Positions 44,548-52,352 of a stretch of DNA of 64,000 nucleotides are shown in pieces; within the stretch, counting starts at the first letter, position 1; each line of letters starts with the position of its first letter. The DNA lies in the NCBI RefSeq assembly GCF_023554995.1, contig NZ_JAMJPK010000006.1, positions 301,415 through 365,414 of the forward strand. Direction: 5' to 3'. This stretch comes from Halomonas gemina (GTDB taxonomy: Bacteria > Pseudomonadota > Gammaproteobacteria > Pseudomonadales > Halomonadaceae). Both the position numbers and the translations under genes were made by a program. The notes below the pieces were generated by a model that ran no database searches, had not been told where the DNA came from, and saw only the letters and a list, made by a program, of their open reading frames with translations.

Positions 44548-44569
44548 CATTTGCCATGGATGGCAAATG
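44548..44569. promoter_or_regulatory. Perfect 22-bp palindromic site upstream of the dgc operon
   Basis: CATTTGCCAT-GG-ATGGCAAATG is a perfect dyad with 10-bp arms, 79 bp after the dipeptidase-like gene and 130 bp before the DUF5943-like gene. Its symmetry, isolation and low GC relative to flanks suit an operator for a dimeric repressor or activator. Confidence 0.5.
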
Positions 44570-44698
44570 TAGCGCCCAGGGATGGGTTCACAGCGCCTCC
44601 TCGCAGGCCTGCCGACGGATCAGCCCCGAGCGGTGCCGCTGAGTGCAATGGCCCGGTTGCAGCAGCATAACAATCAGCAAGATTCGAGGAATACGACC

Positions 44699-45244
44699 GT
44701 GACCAAGATGGCCCCTGAACTGCCCATCGAAGTGGATGCCGAGACCGGCGTCTGGACCACCGACGCCCTGCCGATGCTCTATGTGCCGCGCCACTTCTTC
44801 ATCAATAACCATCTGGCCGTCGAGGAGGCACTGGGCGTGGAGCAGTACGCCGAGATCCTCTACCACGCCGGCTACAAGAGCGCCTGGCACTGGTGCGAGA
44901 AGGAGGCTGAATTGCACGGCCTTCAGGGTGGGGCGGTGTTTGAGCACTATATGACGCGGCTCTCCCAGCGCGGCTGGGGAAGGTTCATCGTCGAGGCCAT
45001 CGACCTGGAGGCCGGCACCTGCCGGGTGCGCCTCGAGCACAGCGCCTTCGTCTATCAGCTGGGCAAGGTGGGGCGCAAGGTGGAGTACATGTTCACCGGC
45101 TGGTTCGCCGGCGCCATGGACCAGATCCTCGCCGCCCGCGGCAGCGCCCTGCGCACCGTCGCCGAGCAGGTCCAGAGTGCGGCCGAGGAAGGCTGCGACG
45201 TGGGCCGCTTCGTCACCCGTCCGCTCGATACCCTCCGGGGCTGA
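44699..45244 (+). CDS. DUF5943-like protein upstream of dgcA
   Basis: A 181-residue soluble protein matching the conserved hypothetical gene found between the dipeptidase-like gene and dgcA in Pseudomonas betaine clusters. It contains LPMLYVPRHFFINNHLAVEE, YHAGYKSAWHWCEKEAELHG and FVYQLGKVGRKVEYMFTGWF, which looks like a small-ligand-binding V4R/XylR-N-type fold. The start is taken as GTG at 44699 with GAGGAAT 6 nt upstream; upstream in-frame ATGs would extend it over the palindrome region. It is 12 nt before dgcA and probably cotranscribed. The function is not known; a role in dimethylglycine demethylation or sensing is inferred. Confidence 0.8.
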   Translation: MTKMAPELPIEVDAETGVWTTDALPMLYVPRHFFINNHLAVEEALGVEQYAEILYHAGYKSAWHWCEKEAELHGLQGGAVFEHYMTRLSQRGWGRFIVEAIDLEAGTCRVRLEHSAFVYQLGKVGRKVEYMFTGWFAGAMDQILAARGSALRTVAEQVQSAAEEGCDVGRFVTRPLDTLRG

Positions 45245-45256
45245 GGAGTTACCACC

Positions 45257-47329
45257 ATGGCATTCGACGCACTCTTCCAGCCGATCGAGATCGGCAAGCT
45301 CACCATCCGCAACCGGGTGGTCAGCACCGCCCACGCCGAGGTCTACGCCACCGACGGCGGCATGACCACCGAGCGCTACGTCAGGTACTACGAGGAGAAG
45401 GCCAGGGGCGGCTGCGGGCTGGCCATTTGCGGCGGCTCCTCGGTAGTCTCCATCGACAGCCCCCAGGGCTGGTGGAGCTCGGTGAACCTCTCCACCGACC
45501 GCATCATCCCGCACTTCCAGAACCTCGCCGATGCCGTGCACAAGCATGGCGGCAAGATCATGATCCAGATCACTCATATGGGGCGCCGCTCGCGCTGGGA
45601 CGGCTTCGACTGGTCGACCCTGCTATCGCCCTCCGGCATCCGCGAGCCGGTGCACCGCTCCACCTGCAAGACCATCGAGGAGGAGGATATCTGGCGCATC
45701 ATCGGCGATTTCGCCCAGGCCGCGCGCCGGGCCAAGGAAGGGGGCCTCGACGGCGTCGAGCTCTCCGCCGTGCACCAGCACCTGATCGACCAGTTCTGGA
45801 GCCCGCGGGTCAACAAGCGCGAGGACCAGTGGGGCGGCAGCTTCGAGAACCGCATGCGCTTCGGCATGGAGGTGCTCAAGGCGGTTCGCGCCGAGGTCGG
45901 CGACGACTTCGTGGTGGGCATGCGCATCTGCGGTGACGAGTTCCACCCGGACGGCCTCTCCCACGACGACATGAAGCAGATCGCCGCCTACTACGATGCC
46001 ACCGGCCAAGTCGACTTCTTCGGCGTGATCGGCTCCGGCTGCGATACCCACAACACCCTGGCCAACGTCATTCCCAACATGTCCTATCCGCCGGAGCCCT
46101 TCCTGCACCTGGCGGCGGGCATCAAGGAAGTGGTCGGCGTGCCGGTGATCCACGCCCAGAACATCAAGGACCCCAACCAGGCCCAGCGCATTCTCGAGGG
46201 CGGCTATGTGGACCTGGTGGGCATGACCCGGGCGCATATCGCCGACCCGCACCTGATCGCCAAGATCAAGATGGGCCAGGTGGACCAGATCAAGCAGTGC
46301 GTGGGCGCCAACTACTGCATCGACCGCCAGTACCAGGGCCTGGACGTGCTGTGCATCCAGAATGCCGCCACCTCCCGCGAGTACATGGGCCTGCCGCATA
46401 TCATCGAGAAGAGCGAAGGACCCAAGCGCAAGGTCGTGGTGGTGGGCGGTGGTCCCGGCGGCATGGAGGCGGCCCGCGTCGCCGCCGAGCGCGGCCACGA
46501 CGTCACCCTGTTCGAGGCCGCCGAGGCGCTCGGCGGTCAGATCACCATCGCCGCCCAGGCCCCGCAGCGGGACCAGATCGCCGGCATTACCCGCTGGTAC
46601 CAACTGGAACTGGCGCGTCTCAAGGTCGACCTGCGCCTGGGAACCCGCGCCGACGAGGCGACGCTGCTCGACCTGCGCCCGGACATCGTGGTGCTGGCCA
46701 CCGGCGGCCAGCCCTTCCTGAGCCAACACCCGGAGTGGGGCTACTCCGAGAACTCCGAGGAGAGCATGGTGGTGAGCACCTGGGACATCCTCTCGGGCAA
46801 GGTGGCCCCGGGCAAGAACGTGCTGATCTATGACGCCATCTGCGAGTTCTCCGGCGTCTCGGCGGCGGACTACCTGGCCGACAAGGGCGCCAAGGTGGAG
46901 ATCGTCACCGACGACATCAAGCCGGGCGCGGCGGTGGGCGGCACCACCTTCCCCACCTACTACCGCAGCCTCTACGAGAAGGAGGTGATCATGTCCTCCG
47001 ACCTGATGCTGCACAAGGTCTACCGCGAGGGCGACGGCCTGGTGGCGGTGCTCGAAAACGAGTACACCGGCGCCCTGGAGGAGCGGGTGGTCGACCAGGT
47101 GGTGGTGGAGAACGGCGTGCGTCCCGACGAGGATCTCTACTATGCCCTCAAGGCGCAGTCCCGCAACAAGGGCCAGCTGGACCTGGAGGCGCTCTACGCC
47201 ATCCAGCCCCAGCCTAGCCTGAGCGAAACAGGAGACGGCTTCCTGCTGTTCCGCCTGGGCGACTGCACGGCGCCGCGCAATACCCATGCGGCCATCTATG
47301 ACGCCCTGCGGATCTGCAAGGACTTTTAA
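45257..47329 (+). CDS. dgcA: Dimethylglycine demethylase subunit A
   Basis: A 690-residue enzyme of the trimethylamine-dehydrogenase/2,4-dienoyl-CoA-reductase type. The N-terminal old-yellow-enzyme barrel (about 1-360) starts FDALFQPIEIGKLTIRNRVV and has the cluster cysteines in QCVGANYCIDRQYQGLDVLC near 345-365. A FAD/NAD-binding part (about 390-660) has VVVVGGGPGGMEAARVAAER. It removes a methyl group from dimethylglycine to give sarcosine and formaldehyde, passing electrons to DgcB and ETF. GAGGAGTTACC precedes the ATG. A 29-bp inverted repeat separates it from dgcB. Confidence 0.93.
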   Translation: MAFDALFQPIEIGKLTIRNRVVSTAHAEVYATDGGMTTERYVRYYEEKARGGCGLAICGGSSVVSIDSPQGWWSSVNLSTDRIIPHFQNLADAVHKHGGKIMIQITHMGRRSRWDGFDWSTLLSPSGIREPVHRSTCKTIEEEDIWRIIGDFAQAARRAKEGGLDGVELSAVHQHLIDQFWSPRVNKREDQWGGSFENRMRFGMEVLKAVRAEVGDDFVVGMRICGDEFHPDGLSHDDMKQIAAYYDATGQVDFFGVIGSGCDTHNTLANVIPNMSYPPEPFLHLAAGIKEVVGVPVIHAQNIKDPNQAQRILEGGYVDLVGMTRAHIADPHLIAKIKMGQVDQIKQCVGANYCIDRQYQGLDVLCIQNAATSREYMGLPHIIEKSEGPKRKVVVVGGGPGGMEAARVAAERGHDVTLFEAAEALGGQITIAAQAPQRDQIAGITRWYQLELARLKVDLRLGTRADEATLLDLRPDIVVLATGGQPFLSQHPEWGYSENSEESMVVSTWDILSGKVAPGKNVLIYDAICEFSGVSAADYLADKGAKVEIVTDDIKPGAAVGGTTFPTYYRSLYEKEVIMSSDLMLHKVYREGDGLVAVLENEYTGALEERVVDQVVVENGVRPDEDLYYALKAQSRNKGQLDLEALYAIQPQPSLSETGDGFLLFRLGDCTAPRNTHAAIYDALRICKDF

Positions 47330-47335
47330 CCACCC

Positions 47336-47417
47336 GCTGGAAGCCAGAAGCTTGAAGCTGGAAGTGAAACGCGGCGCTTCGCCCTTTTCTTCCAGCTTCC
47401 GGCTTCCAGCTTCCAGC
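47336..47417. repeat. Long imperfect inverted repeat between dgcA and dgcB
   Basis: The 29-nt arms at 47336-47364 and 47389-47417 match at 25 of 29 positions when one is reversed and complemented. The arms are built from repeats of GCTGGAAG, for example GCTGGAAGC near 47336. The 24-nt loop holds GCGGCGCTTCGCC. The structure starts 6 nt after the dgcA stop and ends 21 nt before dgcB, so it would form a strong stem in the operon transcript. Confidence 0.85.
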
Positions 47418-47438
47418 TCGCCTGTCAGGTGAGCTGTG

Positions 47439-49418
47439 ATGCTAAATACAATTCTTCCGATCCTGATCTTCGCCGCCCTGGCCCTGGCGGCGGTCGGCGC
47501 CGGGCGGCGTGTCCGCCTGTGGCGCCAGGGGCGGCCTTCTCCAGTGCCGCTGCTCAAGGGCCTGGCGGCCCTGCCGCGCCGTTATCTGGTGGACCTGCAT
47601 CACGTGGTGGCCCGCGACAAGGTGATGTCCAACACCCACGTGGCCACCGCCGGTGGCTTCGTGGCCGCCGCCGTGCTGATGATCCTGGTGCATGGCCTGG
47701 GGCTCGCCAACCCGGTGCTGGGCGCGCTGCTGCTGGCGGCCAGCGCCTGCATGTTCGTGGGCAGCCTGTTCGTGGCCCGGCGCCGGCGCGACCCGCCCGC
47801 GCGGCTCTCCAGGGGCCCCTGGATGCGCTTGCCCAAGAGCCTGATGGCCTTCTCGCTGGGCGTCTTCCTGATCACTCTGCCCACGGTAGGCATTCTGCCC
47901 CCCGATGCGGGCAGTTGGATACTGGCCCTGGTACTGGCCGCCGTGGTGGTCTGGGGCCTGGCTGAGATGGTGGTCGGCATGACCTGGGGCGGGCCCATGA
48001 AGCACGCCTTCGCCGGCGCCCTGCACCTGGCCTTCCATCGCCGCCCGGAGCGCTTCTCCAGCAAGGCGGGAGGAGAGGGGCGTTCCACCGGCCTCAAGGC
48101 ACTGGACCTGGAGAACGAGGCGACGCCACTGGGCGTCGAGACGCCCAGCGACTTCACCTGGAACCAGCTGCTCGGCTTCGATGCCTGCGTGCAGTGCGGG
48201 CGCTGCGAGGCGGTTTGCCCGGCCTTCGCCGCCGGCCAGCCCCTCAACCCCAAGAAGCTGATCCAGGACATGGTGGTGGGCCTGGCCGGGGGCAGCGATG
48301 CGGGCTACGCGGGATCTCCTTACCCTGGAAAGCCGGTGGGGGAGCACCACGGTAATCCCCATGGCCCCATCGTGGCGCGACAGGGTACCGCCCTGGTCGA
48401 TGCCGAGACCCTGTGGTCCTGCACCACCTGCCGGGCGTGCGTCGAGGAGTGCCCGATGATGATCGAGCACGTCGACGCCATCGTCGACATGCGTCGTCAC
48501 CTGACCCTGGAGCACGGCAATACGCCGGGCAAGGGGGCGGAGGTGCTCGACAACCTGATCGCCACCGACAACCCTGGCGGTTTCGATCCCGGCTCGCGGC
48601 TGCACTGGGCGGCGGACCTCAACCTGCCGCGGATGGCCGATCTCGGCCAGGTCGATGTGCTGCTGTGGCTGGGTGATGGCGCCTTCGATATGCGCAATCA
48701 GCGCACCCTGCGGGCCCTGGTCAAGGTGCTGCGTGCTGCCGAGGTGGACTTCGCGGTGCTCGGCGACGAGGAGCGCGACAGTGGCGACGTGGCGCGGCGC
48801 CTGGGCGACGAGGCGACCTTCCAGTCCCTGGCCAGGCGCAATATCGCCACCCTGTCCCGGTATCGCTTCCAGCGCATCGTCACCTGTGACCCGCACAGCT
48901 TTCATGTGCTGGGCAACGAGTATAGCGAGCTGGGCGGGCACTATGCGGTCCAGCATCACAGCACCTTTATCGCCGAGCTGTATGACGCCGGCCGATTGGC
49001 CTTCTCGCCCTGGAAGGGCGGTAGCGTCACCTATCACGACCCCTGCTACCTGGGGCGCTACAACGGCGAATACGAGGCGCCGCGTCGGGTCCTCGAGGCC
49101 CTGGGTATCCAGGTCGCCGAGATGGAGCGCTCCGGCTTCCGCTCGCGCTGCTGCGGCGGCGGTGGTGGGGCTCCCATCATCGATATTCCCGGCGAGCGGC
49201 GGATTCCCGATATGCGCATGAACGACGTCAAGGAGACCGGCGCCGAGCTGGTGGCGGTGGGCTGCCCCCAGTGCACCGCCATGCTGGAGGGCGTGGTGGA
49301 TGCCAGCGCCGAGGTGCGTGATATCGCCGAGCTGGTGGCCGATGCCCTGGTGGCGCGCCCCGCCGCCGCTGCGCCCCGCCGGTCTGCTGACAAGACGACC
49401 GCCGAGGAGGTGATCTGA
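47439..49418 (+). CDS. dgcB: Dimethylglycine demethylase-associated Fe-S protein (DgcB)
   Basis: A 659-residue membrane-anchored Fe-S protein. The N-terminal third has several hydrophobic segments (about 5-25, 65-105, 125-175). Two [4Fe-4S] motifs follow, CVQCGRCEAVCPA near 248 and CTTCRACVEECPM near 328. The C-terminal half has CCG-type domains with HDPCYLGRYNGEYEAPRRV, SRCCGGGGGAPI and GCPQCTAML. It is expected to carry electrons from DgcA-type dehydrogenases, with EtfAB, to the quinone pool. The start is ATG 47439, preceded by AGGTGA; a GTG one codon upstream is possible. It overlaps etfA by 1 nt. Confidence 0.9.
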   Translation: MLNTILPILIFAALALAAVGAGRRVRLWRQGRPSPVPLLKGLAALPRRYLVDLHHVVARDKVMSNTHVATAGGFVAAAVLMILVHGLGLANPVLGALLLAASACMFVGSLFVARRRRDPPARLSRGPWMRLPKSLMAFSLGVFLITLPTVGILPPDAGSWILALVLAAVVVWGLAEMVVGMTWGGPMKHAFAGALHLAFHRRPERFSSKAGGEGRSTGLKALDLENEATPLGVETPSDFTWNQLLGFDACVQCGRCEAVCPAFAAGQPLNPKKLIQDMVVGLAGGSDAGYAGSPYPGKPVGEHHGNPHGPIVARQGTALVDAETLWSCTTCRACVEECPMMIEHVDAIVDMRRHLTLEHGNTPGKGAEVLDNLIATDNPGGFDPGSRLHWAADLNLPRMADLGQVDVLLWLGDGAFDMRNQRTLRALVKVLRAAEVDFAVLGDEERDSGDVARRLGDEATFQSLARRNIATLSRYRFQRIVTCDPHSFHVLGNEYSELGGHYAVQHHSTFIAELYDAGRLAFSPWKGGSVTYHDPCYLGRYNGEYEAPRRVLEALGIQVAEMERSGFRSRCCGGGGGAPIIDIPGERRIPDMRMNDVKETGAELVAVGCPQCTAMLEGVVDASAEVRDIAELVADALVARPAAAAPRRSADKTTAEEVI

Positions 49419-50701
49419 TGAGCGAGAATCGTCGCCGCGATCCACGTCGCGAGTGGATTGCCCGTAACCGCCTGCATCCGGAGCACGCCAGCGTGCTCGC
49501 CGCCCTTGGAGAAATCGGGGGTGGCGCCGCCGCCAGCGAGTGGCTGGGCCCCAACGGGGTGATTCGCAGGAACCCCCGCGCCATCGGCTTTATTGGCCCC
49601 AATGGTGTCAAGCGTATCGACCGCAGCGGTGCCCAGCAGGGTGGCCAGGCCGCGGGCGGTACCCGCCAGGCGGCCCAGGATAGCCGTCGCCAGGTCACCA
49701 TCGAGGCCCCGGCCTTCCTGGTGGCGGTGGTGCCGGACCTCTCCGGCGGTCGCCTCTCCGGCCATGACAAGGACCTGCTGGGCCTGGCCCGGCGCCTGGC
49801 GGATGCCGACCCTGAGCGTCCCGGTGCCGTGCTGGCCGTGGTGTTCGGCGAGCACAAGGAAGACAGTTTTGGCGAGGCGGGCATCGATCGGCTGCTGCAC
49901 CTCGCCGACGACGCCTATGCCGGCTTCGCCCCCGAGGCGCGCCTGGCGGCACTGGCCGCCGTGGAGCGGGAGCTGGCGCCGCGTCACTGGCTGCTCCCCG
50001 ATTCGCCCCTGGGCGGGGCCGACCTGGGGCGGCGCCTGGCCTTGCGTCTGGGCGAGCGGCCCGCTACCGGGGTCTGGCAACTGGAACCCGACGTCGGGAG
50101 TCCACTTGGCTGGCGCTGCACCGCCCGCGGCGCGGCGGAGAGCCTGGATATCCAGCGCCCCCTGCCGCGGGTCGCCCTGGCGCTCGCCGAGTGTGCCGAG
50201 CCGGTCGACGAGACCCGTCATGCCGCCGTGCCTCTGAGCCTGGCGGAGGCGATTCCCAGCGCCCTGTCGCGGATCGAGGATCTGGGACAGGTGGCGGTGG
50301 ATCCCGCCGGGGTGGCCCTGGCCGAGGCGGAGTTCATCGTCTCCGGCGGCAACGGCGTCAAGGACTGGGACGGCTTCCACTACGCCGCCAGGGTGCTGGG
50401 GGCCACCGAAGGGGCCTCCCGGGTCGCCGTGGATGATGGTTTCATGGCGCGCCATCGCCAGGTGGGGGCCACCGGCACCTGGGTCACCGCCCGGGTCTAC
50501 CTGGCGGTGGGCATCAGTGGCGCCATCCAGCACCTGCAGGGCATCCAGAGCTGCGACAAGGTGGTGGCCATCAACCTCGACCCCGGTTGCGACATGATCA
50601 AGCGCGCCGACCTGGCGGTGATCGGCGACAGCGCCGCGATCCTTGCCGCCTTGGTGGCCAAGGTGGAACAGCAGCGAGGAGGGCAGCGCGATGCGGCCTG
50701 A
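49418..50701 (+). CDS. etfA: Electron transfer flavoprotein alpha subunit of the dgc cluster
   Basis: A 427-residue EtfA. The C-terminal FAD-binding domain has the family signature VGATGTWVTARVYLAVGISG, IQHLQGIQSCDKVVAINLDP and IKRADLAVIGDSA near residues 345-410. The N-terminal region is longer than in housekeeping EtfA by about 90 residues (RRDPRREWIARNRLHPEHAS, then GFIGPNGVKRID), as seen in betaine-cluster ETFs. It pairs with the following gene and would accept electrons from dimethylglycine demethylase. The ATG overlaps the dgcB stop (TGATG), and the 3' end overlaps etfB by 11 nt. Confidence 0.93.
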   Translation: MSENRRRDPRREWIARNRLHPEHASVLAALGEIGGGAAASEWLGPNGVIRRNPRAIGFIGPNGVKRIDRSGAQQGGQAAGGTRQAAQDSRRQVTIEAPAFLVAVVPDLSGGRLSGHDKDLLGLARRLADADPERPGAVLAVVFGEHKEDSFGEAGIDRLLHLADDAYAGFAPEARLAALAAVERELAPRHWLLPDSPLGGADLGRRLALRLGERPATGVWQLEPDVGSPLGWRCTARGAAESLDIQRPLPRVALALAECAEPVDETRHAAVPLSLAEAIPSALSRIEDLGQVAVDPAGVALAEAEFIVSGGNGVKDWDGFHYAARVLGATEGASRVAVDDGFMARHRQVGATGTWVTARVYLAVGISGAIQHLQGIQSCDKVVAINLDPGCDMIKRADLAVIGDSAAILAALVAKVEQQRGGQRDAA

Positions 50702-51500
50702 GCAGCAGGGAGTCGAGGTGGCGGTACTGGTCTCGGTGGGTCGCCACCCCATTACCGGGCGCGCCCGCCGCGCCGATCAGGATGCCCGGGGCCTGGAGTT
50801 GGCCCTGGGCCTGGGGCACCAGTTGCCCGGCAGCCGGGTGAGCCTGTTGCATGCCGGCGTCCTCGACGAGGCCAGCGAGGCGTCACTGCGCGGCTACCTG
50901 GGCATGGGGCTGGAGACCCTGACGCTGCTGGAGCAGACCGAGGGGGCCGATGCCATCCCGGCCCTGGCCGAGCACCTGGCCGCGGCGCCGCCGCAGCTGG
51001 TGATCACCGGCGCCCGGGCTGAGCGGGGCGAGGGCTCGGGCCTGCTGCCCTATGCCCTGGCCGAGCGCCTGGGCTGGCCGCTGGTCAGTGGTCTGGCCGC
51101 GGTGGAAACGGTCGAGAACGGCGTGGCGACCCTGCTCCAGGCCCTGCCCCGGGGCCAGCGGCGGCGCCTCAAGGTACGCCTGCCGGCCATCCTCACCGTG
51201 GACGCCGCGGCACCGGCACCGCGCCAGAGCGCCTTCGGCCCGGCCCGCCGGGCCGAGCTCGAGGTCACCCCGGTGGCCGCCGAACCCGACCGGGAGCTGG
51301 CCCAGTGGCGGCTGGCGCCGGCCCGCAAGCGGCCCAAGCGCCTGAAGATCGTCAAGGCCGCCTCGGCGCGGGATCGCTTCAAGGCCGCCGCCGCCAAGGC
51401 GGAGGGCGGCAGCGGTCAGGTGCTGGAGGGCGTCTCGGCGGAGCAGGGCGCCGAGGCCATCTACAAGCTGCTGAAAGAGGAGGGCGTCCTGCCCCGCTGA
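50691..51500 (+). CDS. etfB: Electron transfer flavoprotein beta subunit of the dgc cluster
   Basis: A 269-residue EtfB with EVAVLVSVGRHPITGRARRA at the start, the AMP/FAD-side motif VITGARAERGEGSGLLPYAL, and LGWPLVSGLAAVETVENGVA. It differs from housekeeping EtfB in many positions, in keeping with a dedicated betaine-catabolic pair. AGGAGGG precedes the ATG at 50691, inside the 3' end of etfA. A strong terminator follows. Confidence 0.9.
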   Translation: MRPEQQGVEVAVLVSVGRHPITGRARRADQDARGLELALGLGHQLPGSRVSLLHAGVLDEASEASLRGYLGMGLETLTLLEQTEGADAIPALAEHLAAAPPQLVITGARAERGEGSGLLPYALAERLGWPLVSGLAAVETVENGVATLLQALPRGQRRRLKVRLPAILTVDAAAPAPRQSAFGPARRAELEVTPVAAEPDRELAQWRLAPARKRPKRLKIVKAASARDRFKAAAAKAEGGSGQVLEGVSAEQGAEAIYKLLKEEGVLPR

Positions 51501-51517
51501 CCATCGGACGGTCAAAC

Positions 51518-51552
51518 GACGACAGCCCCGGCCAGGTGCCGGGGCTGTCGTC
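51518..51552. terminator. Bidirectional terminator between etfB and the IalB-like gene
   Basis: A perfect 15-bp stem, 51518-51532 (GACGACAGCCCCGGC) with 51538-51552, surrounds the 5-base loop CAGGT. It sits 17 nt after etfB and 21 nt from the end of the convergent gene, so it can serve both. No T-tract is present. Confidence 0.7.
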
Positions 51553-51573
51553 TGTGCGGGGCAGGCGTGACCG

Positions 51574-52098
51574 TCAGGGTGCGATGCGCTCGCTGGCGTC
51601 GGTGAAGCCCATCAGGGAGATGTCCAGGTCCATGCGATTACCACGCGGCCCGATCAGGCTGAGGGTCGCGCTGCTGCCGCCGCGCAGCGACTGCAGCAGC
51701 GACGGCTCGAGGGGCAGGTCGGCGCGGCAGCTCTGCTCCAGGCAGACCTGATAGGGGAACTGGGCCGGCTCGCCGCCGCCCACGCTCAGCTGCAGGCCCG
51801 GGGCGAGGCGCACGCCCAGCGGCAGCAGGAAGGTCATCGCCGGGCGCCCCTCGAGCTCGGGGGGATAGCCCACGATCACCCGCATCAGGGGGGCGTTGCT
51901 GTCCGGGTTGGTGACCAGCTGGCTCATGGTGCAGGGCCCCTGGCTGCTCTCGGGCGGGCAGATCACCTCCCAGTCGCGGAACTGCTCAGTCTCGACATCG
52001 GCCCCCGGCGATGCCTGCTGGGCGACGGCATGGGAGGCCAGCGCCAGCAGCGACAGCAGGGCGGTCAGGCACAGGCGTGTTGTGAAACGGTTCGACAT
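51574..52098 (-). CDS. IalB-family periplasmic protein
   Basis: A 174-residue exported protein of the invasion-associated locus B family. The signal peptide ends near AVAQQ (residue 26). Motifs are FRDWEVICPPESSQGPCTMS and the later FPYQVCLEQSCRADLPLEPS with the paired cysteines, followed by LSLIGPRGNRMDLDISLMGF. Family members are small periplasmic proteins of unclear function, sometimes linked to stress. AAGGAGGAACTACC precedes the ATG. It is transcribed towards etfB and has no evident link to betaine metabolism. Confidence 0.88.
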   Translation of the reverse strand: MSNRFTTRLCLTALLSLLALASHAVAQQASPGADVETEQFRDWEVICPPESSQGPCTMSQLVTNPDSNAPLMRVIVGYPPELEGRPAMTFLLPLGVRLAPGLQLSVGGGEPAQFPYQVCLEQSCRADLPLEPSLLQSLRGGSSATLSLIGPRGNRMDLDISLMGFTDASERIAP

Positions 52099-52304
52099 GG
52101 GGGTAGTTCCTCCTTGGCTTGGGTGGCCATGAACGCTGGGTCGGGTGGTGGATCCCCGGTCTCCTCCGGCGTCGCCAGGACGCCGTCTCGGTGAAAACTC
52201 CGAGTGACGAGAATCCCCACGGGAGAGCACAACCATGCCTGTTCACCCGCGCGAGGTCGAGCCCTGCTGCTGCTGGGTTGGATGGTGCCGGTGGCCTCGA
52301 CACG

Positions 52305-52327
52305 AAAACCCCCGGCGGGTGCCGGGG
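52305..52327 (-). terminator. Intrinsic terminator of the BCCT gene
   Basis: On the minus strand CCCCGGC (52327-52321), loop ACCC, GCCGGGG (52316-52310) is followed by GTTTTC, giving a GC stem and short U-tract 26 nt after the stop of the BCCT transporter gene. Confidence 0.75.
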
Positions 52328-52352
52328 TTCTCGCGTCGGGGACAGGGTAGGG

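Noticed and set aside
44460..44642. Small open frame with ATG inside the 22-bp palindrome
   Set aside because: A ribosome-binding-like GGAGG is nearby, but the peptide shows no family resemblance and the region is better explained as an operator.
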